A stretch of DNA of 64,000 nucleotides, from positions 62,001 to 126,000 of the forward strand of contig NZ_PVNS01000004.1 in assembly GCF_002993335.1 (NCBI RefSeq), written 5' to 3'. Positions 49,962 to 63,515 of the stretch are shown here, in pieces. Both the position numbers and the translations under genes were made by a program. The DNA comes from Alkalicoccus urumqiensis. GTDB taxonomy: Bacteria; Bacillota; Bacilli; Bacillales; Salisediminibacteriaceae. Within the stretch, counting starts at the first letter, position 1, and each line of letters starts with the position of its first letter. Below the pieces are notes generated by a model, which worked only from the letters and a program-made list of their open reading frames with translations, made no database searches and was not told where the DNA came from.

Positions 49962-51164
49962 CTACCGGTATATGTGCATGAATGCTTCTTCTCCGGGATA
50001 CTGCACGACTACACCTTCCGGGCCGTTTACTGATTCCAGGTAGACGTAAACAGGCGCCTGCGTCTGGAACGTGGAGCTCAGCCTTCCGCTGATGAACTGA
50101 GCGATGGCAACCACTTCCGGGCGCCCCGGCGTCTGCATTCGCACATTCACCGTCATCTGATCAAGTGTTCCGTCCTGATACTGTCCGCGTCCAACGAGAC
50201 TTACGGACTGACCGAAGAAATCGGTCACTTCACTCTGAAACTGGGAGTACGCTTCGGAGAGCGCAGGCTGTGCGTCCCGCGCCTGGGATGAAGGAAAAAC
50301 AAAATTCTGCTCGTTTAACGTTTCCCAGCCTTGAATGTTCATATCTCCTTCATCAACATGCGCAACCTGTTCAAACGTACCGGGAACGACGCTGCCCCGC
50401 GGCTCTTCACGGAAAATAGCGAAAGTTACGGGGACGGTTTCAAGACCCTCGCGGCTGCGGAGGCGCTGCAGCATCACACCGGCCTGTTCTCTCGCATATT
50501 CAAGTGCATATTCTTCTTCAACCGGCTCTTCATGGAAATACAGCCCGCCGTCTTCATCTTCTGTCCGGAAATAATACACGGACCGTACAGAGATACCCAT
50601 AACGACCCCGCCGAGCTGAACGCCTTCCTCATCATTTCCCAGGAAATAATTGTGCTCCTGGACATTAGAGAGAACGAGTGGAGCCTGTCTCATACTCGCT
50701 TCCTCATCTTCAGCATCCGCCAGCTGCGGGTTCAGGCCGGGGGTTGCTTCTGACGTTACTTCTCCTTCTTCATTCACCTGCTCCGGCTGAAACCGCCTCA
50801 GCCAGCTGTTCACTTCTTCCCCGTCCAGAAAGTTCCCTTCCTGAAAATAGTAGTTCTCCTGATCAAACCGGCTGCTGGCAATTTCCATCATGCCGAGCTC
50901 GAACTCTTCCATATCCCGGCGGTTCTGCATGGCATCCGCCGTTGTCCCCCGGGCTTCACTGCGGACATATGTACCATCTTCAAGCACGTTCCGGTAATAA
51001 TTATCCGGCGTGCTGATCGTAGGTGTGATGACGTATTCCTGTTCTTCCTCTTCTTCTGTCTCTTCTACAACGATGACCTCTTCTTCCGGCTGTTCCACCG
51101 AAGGCATGCATCCTGTTAGAAACAGAAATGAAGCAGCTCCTGCTGCCATCCACTTTTTACTCAT
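49962..51164 (-). CDS. camS: CamS family lipoprotein (sex pheromone cAM373 precursor-like, YerH)
   Basis: 400 residues from the ATG at 51164. The lipoprotein signal MSKKWMAAGAASFLFLTGC has Cys19 as the lipid site, followed by a very acidic linker (EEEVIVVEETEEEEEQE). The remaining domain (LVLSNVQEHNYFLGND, AQFISGRLSSTF) is CamS. Follows ligA as in B. subtilis. Extracytoplasmic, function unclear; the cleaved signal acts as a pheromone only in enterococci and staphylococci. Confidence 0.9.
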   Translation of the reverse strand: MSKKWMAAGAASFLFLTGCMPSVEQPEEEVIVVEETEEEEEQEYVITPTISTPDNYYRNVLEDGTYVRSEARGTTADAMQNRRDMEEFELGMMEIASSRFDQENYYFQEGNFLDGEEVNSWLRRFQPEQVNEEGEVTSEATPGLNPQLADAEDEEASMRQAPLVLSNVQEHNYFLGNDEEGVQLGGVVMGISVRSVYYFRTEDEDGGLYFHEEPVEEEYALEYAREQAGVMLQRLRSREGLETVPVTFAIFREEPRGSVVPGTFEQVAHVDEGDMNIQGWETLNEQNFVFPSSQARDAQPALSEAYSQFQSEVTDFFGQSVSLVGRGQYQDGTLDQMTVNVRMQTPGRPEVVAIAQFISGRLSSTFQTQAPVYVYLESVNGPEGVVVQYPGEEAFMHIYR

Positions 51165-51264
51165 GCTGTGCACGCTCCCTGACTTAAAGTTACTTCGTCA
51201 TTTTCTCACAAACAGGGGCGGGTTGCCAGCCTGTCCTTTTACACAATTTACCGAAGCATACTGG

Positions 51265-51302
51265 AAAGCAGCTTCAGACCTTTCACGGCCTGAAGCTGCT
51301 TT
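51265..51302 (-). terminator. Possible terminator or attenuator between ligA and camS
   Basis: AAAGCAGCTTCAG and CTGAAGCTGCTTT form a 13-bp stem. On the minus strand the following T-run is short (TTTCC), so read-through into camS is likely. Confidence 0.5.
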
Positions 51303-51321
51303 GTGACGGCAGTACGCTATC

Positions 51322-55546
<4,225 letters not shown>

Positions 55547-55579
55547 TATTCCACCACCAAACATTTGTTCTAGTATTTT

Positions 55580-56284
55580 TTAGTATACGGGACCTTCCGC
55601 TTCCTGTACAGCGCGTACTGTTTTTAATGCCTGCTTAAAATTATCGTAAATGACATCACCGACGACAACCGTATCGGCATAAAGCGCCATTTCACGGGCC
55701 TGTTCCGGTGTCGAAATACCGCCGCCGTAAAACAGCCGTGCATGTTTCAAAACCGATTTTGCCGTTTTTACCACTTCCGGATCTCCGTATATCCCGCTGT
55801 ATTCAAGGTAAAAAACCGGCAGGTGGAACAGCTGATCCGCCATTCTTGCATAGGCTTCAATATCTTCCAGATCGAGTCCGGTCTCCGCCTTCGTTGCCCG
55901 GGCTGCTTTCGCCTCCGGATTTAAAATCACATAGCCTTCTGCCAGAAGCTCCTCATCATCGAGAAGATGCCCGTACAGCTTCAATGCTTCATGATGGATC
56001 CCGTTGATCCAGGCCGGCTCACCGGCATTCAGTACACTCGGGATAAGATAGCTGTCAAATCCCGGTACAACAGCCTCCAGTTCACTCACTTCCAGCACAC
56101 AGGCTACACTGAAACGCCGTACTTCCATCAGAAGCCTTAACACATTATCCTCTGTCACGCCGTCTGTGCCGCCGATAATGACTGCATCCGTCCCGGATTC
56201 ACAGAGTGCCTCGATTTTCTCCACATCCAGCTCCTCCGCTGGATCCAGTTTAAATACGTGCCGCCATTCGCCATATTCTTTCAT
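55580..56284 (-). CDS. pcrB: Heptaprenylglyceryl phosphate synthase PcrB
   Basis: 234 residues from the ATG at 56284. TIM-barrel GGGP synthase family: WRHVFKLDPAEEL, GGTDGVTEDNV, YLEYSGIYGD and phosphate-binding FYGGGISTPEQA with ADTVVVGDVIYD. It joins heptaprenyl diphosphate to glycerol 1-phosphate, giving an archaeal-type ether lipid precursor in bacilli. Heads the pcrB-pcrA-ligA-camS operon; TATACT lies upstream near 56320-56330. Confidence 0.95.
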   Translation of the reverse strand: MKEYGEWRHVFKLDPAEELDVEKIEALCESGTDAVIIGGTDGVTEDNVLRLLMEVRRFSVACVLEVSELEAVVPGFDSYLIPSVLNAGEPAWINGIHHEALKLYGHLLDDEELLAEGYVILNPEAKAARATKAETGLDLEDIEAYARMADQLFHLPVFYLEYSGIYGDPEVVKTAKSVLKHARLFYGGGISTPEQAREMALYADTVVVGDVIYDNFKQALKTVRAVQEAEGPVY

Positions 56285-56470
56285 TATATCAACCTGTCTT
56301 TCTATTACTGGTTTTAACAGAACTAAGTATAACAAATCTCACCGGCGAAAACGACGATCTCCACAGGAAGCTTCCTGCCGGAAATGTCAAAAAAGCGCCC
56401 ACGCCGCCTCTATCCTCCGGCGTGGACGCATAATCATTTGAGGCATCTTATTATTCTGCACACCGTACGC

Positions 56471-56905
56471 TTAATCTGCAGCAGCTGTAAGCGTACCGGC
56501 TTCGATTATTTCCGGACGTTCTTCGATATATGTCTTCATATCCATTTCCACATACAGAATGTCCCCGAGCTCCAGATCTTCCACCTGAAGGGTGCTGCCT
56601 TTCGTGTCGACGATGTCGATCTCTTCTGCCGGAACGAAGAATGTATGAATCATCATATCGACGACATCCGCACCTTCTTCCTGCTGAAGATACGCCTGCC
56701 TGGCCTGCGTAACATCAAGCTCGATATACCCATCCGAAAGTCCATAATACAGAACCTGTGCCCCCTCATCCGTATACAGCGCATCCGAGGAATGGAGCTC
56801 TTTCCAGAACGCCTCTGTGTCCGCATGCTCCCCGGAGCCGCCACCGCATCCGGAAGCCCCGAGAAAAAGTGCTGTCATCCATGTAAGTGCCCTTCTTTTC
56901 CGCAT
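56471..56905 (-). CDS. Small lipoprotein, unknown family
   Basis: 144 residues from the ATG at 56905, six bases after GGAGGGG. RKRRALTWMTALFLGASGC is a lipoprotein signal with a slightly unusual lipobox, lipidated at about Cys20, then a Gly/Ser linker. The mature part (acidic; LYYGLSDGYIELDVTQARQ, DLELGDILYVEMD) has no recognised domain. It stands between pcrB and yerC with terminators on one side; B. subtilis has yerD in this place, which is unrelated. Confidence 0.7.
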   Translation of the reverse strand: MRKRRALTWMTALFLGASGCGGGSGEHADTEAFWKELHSSDALYTDEGAQVLYYGLSDGYIELDVTQARQAYLQQEEGADVVDMMIHTFFVPAEEIDIVDTKGSTLQVEDLELGDILYVEMDMKTYIEERPEIIEAGTLTAAAD

Positions 56906-56981
56906 CCGCAGCCCCTCCCTTCCTGTTTCATTCTTCGTCGTTTTTTGTTGACGCCCGTTACGCATCAGCGGTTTTATAATG

Positions 56982-57028
56982 AAAAACGCATAAGAAATCT
57001 ACCCGCTGAGGATGGATTTCTTATGCGT
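56982..57028 (-). terminator. Rho-independent terminator of yerC
   Basis: On the minus strand ACGCATAAGAAATC and GATTTCTTATGCGT form a perfect 14-bp stem, followed by TTTTTC. Confidence 0.88.
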
Positions 57029-57039
57029 ATGGCCGCTCT

Positions 57040-57351
57040 TTATGCGTCTGCACGGTGCTCTTTCTGATGGACACGATCCAGCGTGAATTTGTAACCGTCG
57101 TTTCCATAGTTAATGCAGCGCTTCACTCTGGAAATCGTCGCTGTACTTGCGCCGGTCTGCTTTTCAATCCGCTGATACGTGTCGCCTTCCATCAGCATCC
57201 TCGCTACTTCCAGACGCTGGGCCAGGGACTGCACCTCGTTCATCGTACAGAGGTCATCAAAAAACTGATAGCATTCTTCACGGTCATTCAGGCTCAAAAT
57301 CGCATCGAACAGCTGATCGAGCTCTTTGCCGCGCAGTTTATCAATCTGCAT
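57040..57351 (-). CDS. yerC: TrpR-like regulator YerC
   Basis: 103 residues. LFDAILSLNDREECYQFFDDLC and LAQRLEVARMLMEGDTYQRI followed by ASTATISRVKRCINYG are the YerC/YecD branch of the TrpR superfamily, with the HTH at about 58-80. A DNA-binding regulator with unknown targets. Conserved after yerB in Bacillaceae. Confidence 0.92.
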   Translation of the reverse strand: MQIDKLRGKELDQLFDAILSLNDREECYQFFDDLCTMNEVQSLAQRLEVARMLMEGDTYQRIEKQTGASTATISRVKRCINYGNDGYKFTLDRVHQKEHRADA

Positions 57352-57396
57352 GCCGCTCTCTCCTCTCTATGCGGAATTCAGGAAACTACCTGTCGT

Positions 57397-58443
57397 CTAC
57401 TCCTCCGGTTCACTTGAAATCGAGACGGTGCCGCCGATTTCATCCGGAATGGCATGAATCCATGTCCGGCCGGGAAGAAGCGGCAGACTCTCTCCGTCTT
57501 CATTCCGGGTCAGAAACATTCCGTTCTCATACTCCCACTCTGCTTCCACTGCCATCCCATCCTGAATGAGCAGCGCACTGCCTCCGCTCTGAAGGTCGAT
57601 TTCTCTCCGCCCTTCTTCATCGATTACGTCGTGCGCCGCTTCAATGACGAGCAGGTTGCGCGGTGTGATCGAAATCTCCTCTTCGGGATCGACCAGTTCT
57701 TCGCCGCCTACCGAACGCACATAGCCGCCCTCTCCTTCATCAAACGCGTACGATACGAGAGAACTCGGAGCGCCGTAGTCAATCTCCACAGCGCCTGCCT
57801 CTTCTCCGTCCAGCTCTGTTTCATCGGTAAAGGCAAGCTCCGGATCGTTCCATCCTTCGATGTTTACACCTTCTGCCTGTGCTGCTTCGGTACTGTCCGA
57901 GAGCGTCGTATACAAATTATGCGGTGCTTCCCGGCTGTCCTGCCTTGTAAAGTATTCGCCGTCGTACCTCAGGCCGCTCACGTGATCCACTTCTCCTGAC
58001 TGGATAAGCTCAAACGCCTGCGGACTGCCGCCTGCGGAAACAAAAATACTGTCTGAATCTGCCGCCGGATAGATGAAGTAGTCCCGTGCACTCCGGACAG
58101 GGCCGATCGACTCCGGCGCTTCACTCTGAAACCAGGCAAGCTGCCTCGTGACACTGCCCTCTACGAGCGCTTCCAAAACAATATCAGCCCGGGCTAAACC
58201 GGACTGCGGCCGGGACTGCGGTGAATTTTCCACCATGACGGCTACAGGCCGCATCTCCGGATCCGTATTCGTGCCAAGCCCGGTTAATGGAGCAGTATAA
58301 TCAAATGTCTCCTGCTCCGGATTCGTTTCTACGTCCTCATTCTGCGGCTGATTCTGCTCCTGTGCATCCTCCTGTGACTCCTCTTCCTCCGCGCCGCTGC
58401 ATGCGGCAAGGAGAAGCAGGAGTCCTCCTGCTGTTTTTCTCAT
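57397..58443 (-). CDS. yerB: DUF3048 lipoprotein YerB
   Basis: 348 residues. Lipoprotein signal MRKTAGGLLLLLAAC (Cys15), acidic linker rich in Glu and Gln, then DUF3048: LTGLGTNTDPEMRPVAVMVEN, SQSRPQSGLARADIVLEALVEG, IGPVRSARDYFI. The family's role at the cell surface is unknown. Between yerA and yerC as in B. subtilis. Confidence 0.92.
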   Translation of the reverse strand: MRKTAGGLLLLLAACSGAEEEESQEDAQEQNQPQNEDVETNPEQETFDYTAPLTGLGTNTDPEMRPVAVMVENSPQSRPQSGLARADIVLEALVEGSVTRQLAWFQSEAPESIGPVRSARDYFIYPAADSDSIFVSAGGSPQAFELIQSGEVDHVSGLRYDGEYFTRQDSREAPHNLYTTLSDSTEAAQAEGVNIEGWNDPELAFTDETELDGEEAGAVEIDYGAPSSLVSYAFDEGEGGYVRSVGGEELVDPEEEISITPRNLLVIEAAHDVIDEEGRREIDLQSGGSALLIQDGMAVEAEWEYENGMFLTRNEDGESLPLLPGRTWIHAIPDEIGGTVSISSEPEE

Positions 58444-58478
58444 GATGTCCCTCCAACTACGTCCTGTACTTTTCTAGT

Positions 58479-60227
58479 TTAACGCATAAGCGCAGGAAAG
58501 AGTACCCTTTTCTTTTTCACATCGACGATCCCTTTTTGTGTAATCCGTACGTAAGGAAGATGCGTCGCCGAAAAGAAAAGCAGGCTGTAGACCGGATCAC
58601 CGAATGGATAACCGCATCGGCGGAGCTCCTCCCTCAGTGCCGCTTCCTGGGAAAGAAGCCCTTCTTTCATGCCGATCGTTGAGAACAGACCGCCTGCTTC
58701 AAGAGGGATTTCCGTCGTCTGTCCGTTCCGGTGGAGCAGGACGATCCCTCCCCCTATTTCCTTCAAGCGGGCAAACGCCTGCTTCATCCCTTCTTTGCTG
58801 CTTCCGATCAGCATAATATCACCTGACGTGGAGAAGGAACTCGCAAACCCGTACAGATTGTCCGCAAACCCTTTTAACAAGGTAGACACATTCCACTTTC
58901 CGTTGCGGTCGATCATGATCATGAAATTCTCTCCGCATCCTTCCGGAAGTTCATCAGTAAGCAGTTCCCGTCCGATCTGGTACGGCTTCAGCAGCACGTC
59001 ATTTTCCATCGACAGCCCGAGCGGCATGGAGAAATGAAAATCTTCATCTGTCAGCTCCCAGTCAATATCAAGCGGCGGGAGACCGAAAGCAGCCCAGTCG
59101 ACCTTTGTATCCGGAAAACATCCACGCCCGCTGCGGCGTACCCACGTTCCTTTTGCAAGCACATCCACCGGGACAGGATCTTCTTTTGAGGAAAGAATAT
59201 TGATATTGGCGATCCGGCCGGGAGCAAGAATGCCGAGCACATCGTCCATGTAAAAATGACGGGCCGGATTCAGTGTTACCATATGAACCGCATCAATGAA
59301 TGGCACTCCTTCATCGACAGCCATCTGGATCAAATGTTCCATCATGCCTTCCTGTACACCGTGCGGAGGAGATCCGTCTGTCGTCATCATAAGACCCTCA
59401 TAATGATCAAGTCCGAGCTCGTGCAGCTCCCGGACGAGATTCGGCAGGTCCGGACGGATCGTGGAATAGCGGAGCGAAGCATGAAGGCCTGCATCCAGAC
59501 GGCGGATGACTTCCTCCCCTGTCATCGATTCATGATCGCCGTTCACACCGAGAAGCGCCATCTGCGTCAGCGTTTTTTCACCAGCTCCCGGAAAGTGGCC
59601 TTCCACCGGCTTTCTTAAATCCTTTGTTTCCACAAGGCTGTGCAGCATCTGCTCATCCCCGTTTAACAGCGCCGGCCAGCCTGTTAATTCGCCCCCCTGG
59701 ACGACATACGGGTGGTGCAGCCAGGCCCGGATATTGGCGTAGCTGAACACGCTGTCTCCCTCTTTCAGCTCTGTCTGGCTGTCGTAGCGGACCGACCATA
59801 AAAGGGAGGCAGGGGACTTCTGCAGTTCATCGAGAAGAGCCAGTGCTTTCTCCCGCGGCTGGTGGAGGAAAAGCGGCAGATTGTCACCAATAATCGTCGT
59901 CGTTCCGCGTTCTGCAGCATAGGCTGCAAACGTCATCGGATTGTAAAGTTGAAACGGATGAGCGTGGTGTTCAATATATCCAGGTACAGCATACCTGCCC
60001 CTGCCATCGATAATCTCAATACCGCTCACATCCTCCGGCATTGCCTGACCGATATAGACGATGCGGTCTTCGTATATCCATATATTCGCCGTAACCCATG
60101 TCCGGCGCAGGCTGTTTAAATACGTAATCTGCTCCAGAATCACCGTCGGCTTTATCTCTCCGCGCACGACGCGGACGTGTTCTTTTAATTGTTTTTTTGT
60201 CCAGAAATGAGAAAATCCTTTCGTCAT
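58479..60227 (-). CDS. yerA: Adenine deaminase-related amidohydrolase YerA
   Basis: 582 residues. Amidohydrolase superfamily with metal site HHAHPF (about 90-95) where adenine deaminases have HxH, then a C-terminal adenine-deaminase domain with GLSMENDVLL and FSTSGDIMLIGSS in the position of its AHDSHN region. YerA proteins are annotated as putative adenine deaminases; the changed C-terminal motif makes adenine uncertain as substrate. Starts the yerABC block. Confidence 0.88.
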   Translation of the reverse strand: MTKGFSHFWTKKQLKEHVRVVRGEIKPTVILEQITYLNSLRRTWVTANIWIYEDRIVYIGQAMPEDVSGIEIIDGRGRYAVPGYIEHHAHPFQLYNPMTFAAYAAERGTTTIIGDNLPLFLHQPREKALALLDELQKSPASLLWSVRYDSQTELKEGDSVFSYANIRAWLHHPYVVQGGELTGWPALLNGDEQMLHSLVETKDLRKPVEGHFPGAGEKTLTQMALLGVNGDHESMTGEEVIRRLDAGLHASLRYSTIRPDLPNLVRELHELGLDHYEGLMMTTDGSPPHGVQEGMMEHLIQMAVDEGVPFIDAVHMVTLNPARHFYMDDVLGILAPGRIANINILSSKEDPVPVDVLAKGTWVRRSGRGCFPDTKVDWAAFGLPPLDIDWELTDEDFHFSMPLGLSMENDVLLKPYQIGRELLTDELPEGCGENFMIMIDRNGKWNVSTLLKGFADNLYGFASSFSTSGDIMLIGSSKEGMKQAFARLKEIGGGIVLLHRNGQTTEIPLEAGGLFSTIGMKEGLLSQEAALREELRRCGYPFGDPVYSLLFFSATHLPYVRITQKGIVDVKKKRVLFPALMR

Positions 60228-60515
60228 TGTCCATCACCTGCGCATTCTCTAAGCTGTTTGTTTTCTATTTCACAAAGCGGGGGAAAAGAAACGTGCTGCT
60301 GCCCACAGCACTTTCCCTCTGAATCCTGTAAGTGCAAAAGAAACCGTTTTCATAATTCTATCACAGGGGATACAGCGCTTTCATGTGACAATTCTGTTAA
60401 GCTTCTTTTTTTGTTCACCCTGCACAAGAATTTAGCAAAAAAAGCGTCAACGTGAGTAAAAAATGTTATGATAAGGAATATAGTCAGACTATTCACACGA
60501 AGGGGGAGTCGCGGC
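60228..60515. other. Divergent intergenic region with a cre-like sequence
   Basis: No gene. AGAAACCGTTTTCA (60339-60352) fits the cre consensus at 13 of 14 positions. Promoters for yerA (minus) and the LOG gene (plus; TATGATAAGGAATA near 60465-60480) are expected here. Confidence 0.4.
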
Positions 60516-61097
60516 ATGAAGCGGATGACCGTCTACTGCGGATCCAGCACAGGTAACTCGTCGCTCTACGAAAGAGAATCGAAAAAGCTTGGGGAAGCCC
60601 TGGCTGAAAGAGAGATCGAGCTTGTTTACGGCGGCGGAGCTGTCGGGATGATGGGCGTAACAGCGAATGCAGTATTAAACGCCGGCGGCCGCGTTACCGG
60701 CGTCATGCCGAGAATGCTGTCTGAACGGGAGGTTGCCCACCCGATGCTGACGGAACTCCTCATCGTAGATTCTATGCATGACCGCAAAGCACAGATGGCT
60801 GACCTTGCAGACGGCTTCCTGATTCTCCCCGGCGGTGCCGGGACGATGGAAGAGTTTTTTGAAATGTTCACCTGGGCACAGCTGGGCATTCATAAAAAAC
60901 CGATCGGCATTTTAAATGTGGATGGGTATTACGATCCGCTGCTGTCGATGTTTGACCACATGATTCAGGAAGGCTTTCTTCATGAAAGCTACTTGTCGAT
61001 GATTCAGATCGGCCGCGATTCCGGTAAACTGATTGACACGATGCAGCAGTACGACGCCCCTTCCATTCAGCGTTATGTCAATGAACCTGACGAATGA
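60516..61097 (+). CDS. LOG family protein (cytokinin-type phosphoribohydrolase)
   Basis: 193 residues from the ATG at 60516, with GGGGGAG seven bases upstream. YCGSSTGNS, the Rossmann loop LVYGGGAVGMMG and the signature LPGGAGTMEEFFE are the LOG/TIGR00730 family. These cleave nucleoside 5'-monophosphates, for example AMP or cytokinin ribotides, to base and ribose 5-phosphate; B. subtilis YvdD is similar. Monocistronic. Confidence 0.92.
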   Translation: MKRMTVYCGSSTGNSSLYERESKKLGEALAEREIELVYGGGAVGMMGVTANAVLNAGGRVTGVMPRMLSEREVAHPMLTELLIVDSMHDRKAQMADLADGFLILPGGAGTMEEFFEMFTWAQLGIHKKPIGILNVDGYYDPLLSMFDHMIQEGFLHESYLSMIQIGRDSGKLIDTMQQYDAPSIQRYVNEPDE

Positions 61098-61115
61098 CAG
61101 AAGAATAATAAACGT

Positions 61116-61165
61116 AAAAAGGCCTCTGATCATCCGTTTCGGGACGATCGGAAGCCTTTTTCTTT
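61116..61165 (+). terminator. Rho-independent terminator
   Basis: AAAAAGGC and GCCTTTTT are the ends of a long imperfect stem with an inner GATC/GATC and TCCGT/ACGAT pairing, ending in a T-rich run. Confidence 0.7.
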
Positions 61166-61230
61166 TCTGTAGGACGAACTATCCTCATGACGGAACGACC
61201 TCCCTGACATCCGGCATCTTTCTATAGGGA

Positions 61231-62022
61231 TCACTGGCTCCGGCCGGCATCCCAGTGAAAAATGGAAAGATACCCAAAATACCAGGATGCAGCGAGTACC
61301 AGCAGCAGCGCTCCGTTCAATGAGGCAGCAAAAACCCAGTCTTTGGCCTCCACTCTTTCTCTTTTGTACCATGTCCGGTTTTTATCCCCGGTAAACCCTT
61401 TTGCTGTCATGGCGAGCGCCGTTCTCTCTGCACGGCGGACAGCCCCGGCAAGCATGGGGACAGCAAAACGCCGGAAGTGCCGGAGTCTGCCGGAAACTGT
61501 CCGTTCCGCCTCCACCCCACGCACGCGGTGAGCCTGCCTGATCACAGTATACTCGTGACGGAACAACGGCAGAAAGCGGAAGCCGGCCATGATACCGTAA
61601 ACCAGTTTCGGCGGGAGTTTCAGCTGCTGCATAAAGCTGTGCATCATCTGGGTCACGTCTGTCGTCAGAACAAACAGAAGCGACAGAGCAATAAAGCAGA
61701 GCGAGCGGAGCCCGAGACTGATCCCCGCCTCCATCCCTCCTTCGGTGACCTCAAAATGCCAGACTGAAAATAGAACTTCTCCACTTTGATAGCCATCGCC
61801 GGCATACAGCATCGTCATCCAGGCAAATCCTGCGGCACCGATGAAAAACGGCGAAAAGAGCATCAGCCATTTTTTCTTCGGCATCCCGCTCCACGTCCAT
61901 GTAAATACCAGCAGCAGAAACAGAAACACGAGCGGCGTAAATACGTCGTAGCTGAAACTTAACAGGATCGACGGCACTAGAACGGCGCCGGCCTTAACGG
62001 ACGGGTTTAACTGCTGGAGCAC
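61231..62022 (-). CDS. ykoC: ECF transporter T component, YkoC-like
   Basis: 263 residues from a GTG at 62022 (AGGAGGAATTTGC upstream). Five or six membrane helices, and the EcfT coupling motifs near the C-terminal half, including ARG-type RGVEAERT and FAVPMLAGAVRRAERTALAM. Connects the S component to the ATPases. Third gene of a ykoE-ykoD-ykoC operon; overlaps the ATPase gene by 16 bases. Confidence 0.88.
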   Translation of the reverse strand: MLQQLNPSVKAGAVLVPSILLSFSYDVFTPLVFLFLLLVFTWTWSGMPKKKWLMLFSPFFIGAAGFAWMTMLYAGDGYQSGEVLFSVWHFEVTEGGMEAGISLGLRSLCFIALSLLFVLTTDVTQMMHSFMQQLKLPPKLVYGIMAGFRFLPLFRHEYTVIRQAHRVRGVEAERTVSGRLRHFRRFAVPMLAGAVRRAERTALAMTAKGFTGDKNRTWYKRERVEAKDWVFAASLNGALLLVLAASWYFGYLSIFHWDAGRSQ

Positions 62023-63515
62023 GCAAATTCCTCCTTCTGCATTCGTCCAGCCGGCAGTAGAAGTCCAGATTTTTCCATCAATGCCTCATCCGCCCAGAGC
62101 GCTTCCGGTTCGCCGATCCAGTGTTTCTCTTTTAAAAGTACGACAACCCGGTCGCACAGTTCATGAACGAGATTCATGTCGTGCGTGACAAGGAGCACCG
62201 CTGTCCCCTTCAGCCGGAGCCGATGGAGTAAATCGGTCAGAGAGCGGATCGACGCAGCATCCTGACCGAAAGTCGGCTCATCGAGGAAAAGTACTTCCGT
62301 ATCCGCTTCCAGCATGACGGCCGTACTAAGGCGCCGTTTCTGGCCGCCGCTCAGGGAGAAAGGATGGACGTCCGCCCGGTGCGCCAGCCGGAACTGCTTC
62401 ATCTTTTCCAGCGCTTTCTTTTCGGCATCTGCTGCACTTGAAAGCCTTGGCCCGAAAGCGAGCTCCTCCTTTACCGACTCTGCGATAAACTGATGCTCCG
62501 GCTGCTGGAAAACGTATCCCGTCCGGCGGCGGAGCTCTCTTTCACTCCACGAAGACAACGGTTTTCCTTTTAAAAATACTTCGCCGGAACGGGGTTTCTG
62601 CAGACCGGCAGCAGTCTGCAGAAGCGACGTTTTCCCTCTTCCATTGCTTCCTGCAAGCGCCGTAATTTCTCCCGGCCGGAGGGAAAGCTGAACACGGCAT
62701 GCATCCCCGCGCGCCGGCGTAAGAGCGCTCATTTCAAGGACCGGATCTTCTTTGCCGGATCGTCTCCTCCGGCTGGCAGTGGCCTTTTTCCGGTAGGGAA
62801 ACGGAATATAAATGCCTTCTTCCCGGCATGTCTCTGCTCCCGATCCGATGAACGTCTCCTCCGGTGTGCCGGAAGCCGTAATCGTTCCTTCCCCCGACAT
62901 CAGGTGGACACGGTCGATAAAAGAGAGCCAGTTCTCAGGCTGATGATCAACGATGACAACGGTACACTTACGCTTTTTTTGAATGTTCATCACGAGAGCC
63001 GCAAGTGTCTGCTGTGCCGCCGGGTCCAGGTTCGCAAGCGCTTCGTCCAACAGCAGCAGATGCGGCTTTAACAGCAGTACGGAGGCCAGCGCCGTTTTCT
63101 GCTTCTCCCCTCCGGACAGTTCATGGATAAGCCGGTGACGGAGCGGCGTCAGCCCGGTCTCTGCTAATACACCGGTAATCTCTTCTTCCATTCGTTCCGG
63201 CGGAGTACCGAGATTTTCCAGCACGAAAGCCATCTCCTCTTCGACACGCATCATGCAGAACTGGCTTTCCGGATCCTGAAACACCATGCCGGTACGCAGG
63301 TGATCCGGGATATGCCAGCTGCCCTCCACCTTTTCACTGCCGTCTTCCGGAAACAGACGGGCGAGAGCCTGTAACAGCGTCGATTTCCCGCATCCGCTCG
63401 GTCCGGATAATAAGTGGACCGTTCCGGGTTCCAGGTGCAGATCGAGGTTTTGAAGGATGGTCGTGTCTTCGATATACGCGCTTATGTTTTTTAAGGCGAT
63501 GGTATCAGGATGCAT
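62007..63515 (-). CDS. ykoD: ECF transporter dual ATPase, YkoD-like
   Basis: 502 residues from the ATG at 63515 (GAGGAG eight bases upstream). Two ATPase domains are fused: the first with SGPSGCGKSTLL, LSGGEKQKTALAS and LLLLDEALANLD, the second with GSNGRGKTSLL, LSGGQKRRLSTAV and VLFLDEPTFGQD. Powers the transporter for the thiamine precursor. Overlaps ykoE by 11 bases. Confidence 0.9.
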   Translation of the reverse strand: MHPDTIALKNISAYIEDTTILQNLDLHLEPGTVHLLSGPSGCGKSTLLQALARLFPEDGSEKVEGSWHIPDHLRTGMVFQDPESQFCMMRVEEEMAFVLENLGTPPERMEEEITGVLAETGLTPLRHRLIHELSGGEKQKTALASVLLLKPHLLLLDEALANLDPAAQQTLAALVMNIQKKRKCTVVIVDHQPENWLSFIDRVHLMSGEGTITASGTPEETFIGSGAETCREEGIYIPFPYRKKATASRRRRSGKEDPVLEMSALTPARGDACRVQLSLRPGEITALAGSNGRGKTSLLQTAAGLQKPRSGEVFLKGKPLSSWSERELRRRTGYVFQQPEHQFIAESVKEELAFGPRLSSAADAEKKALEKMKQFRLAHRADVHPFSLSGGQKRRLSTAVMLEADTEVLFLDEPTFGQDAASIRSLTDLLHRLRLKGTAVLLVTHDMNLVHELCDRVVVLLKEKHWIGEPEALWADEALMEKSGLLLPAGRMQKEEFACSSS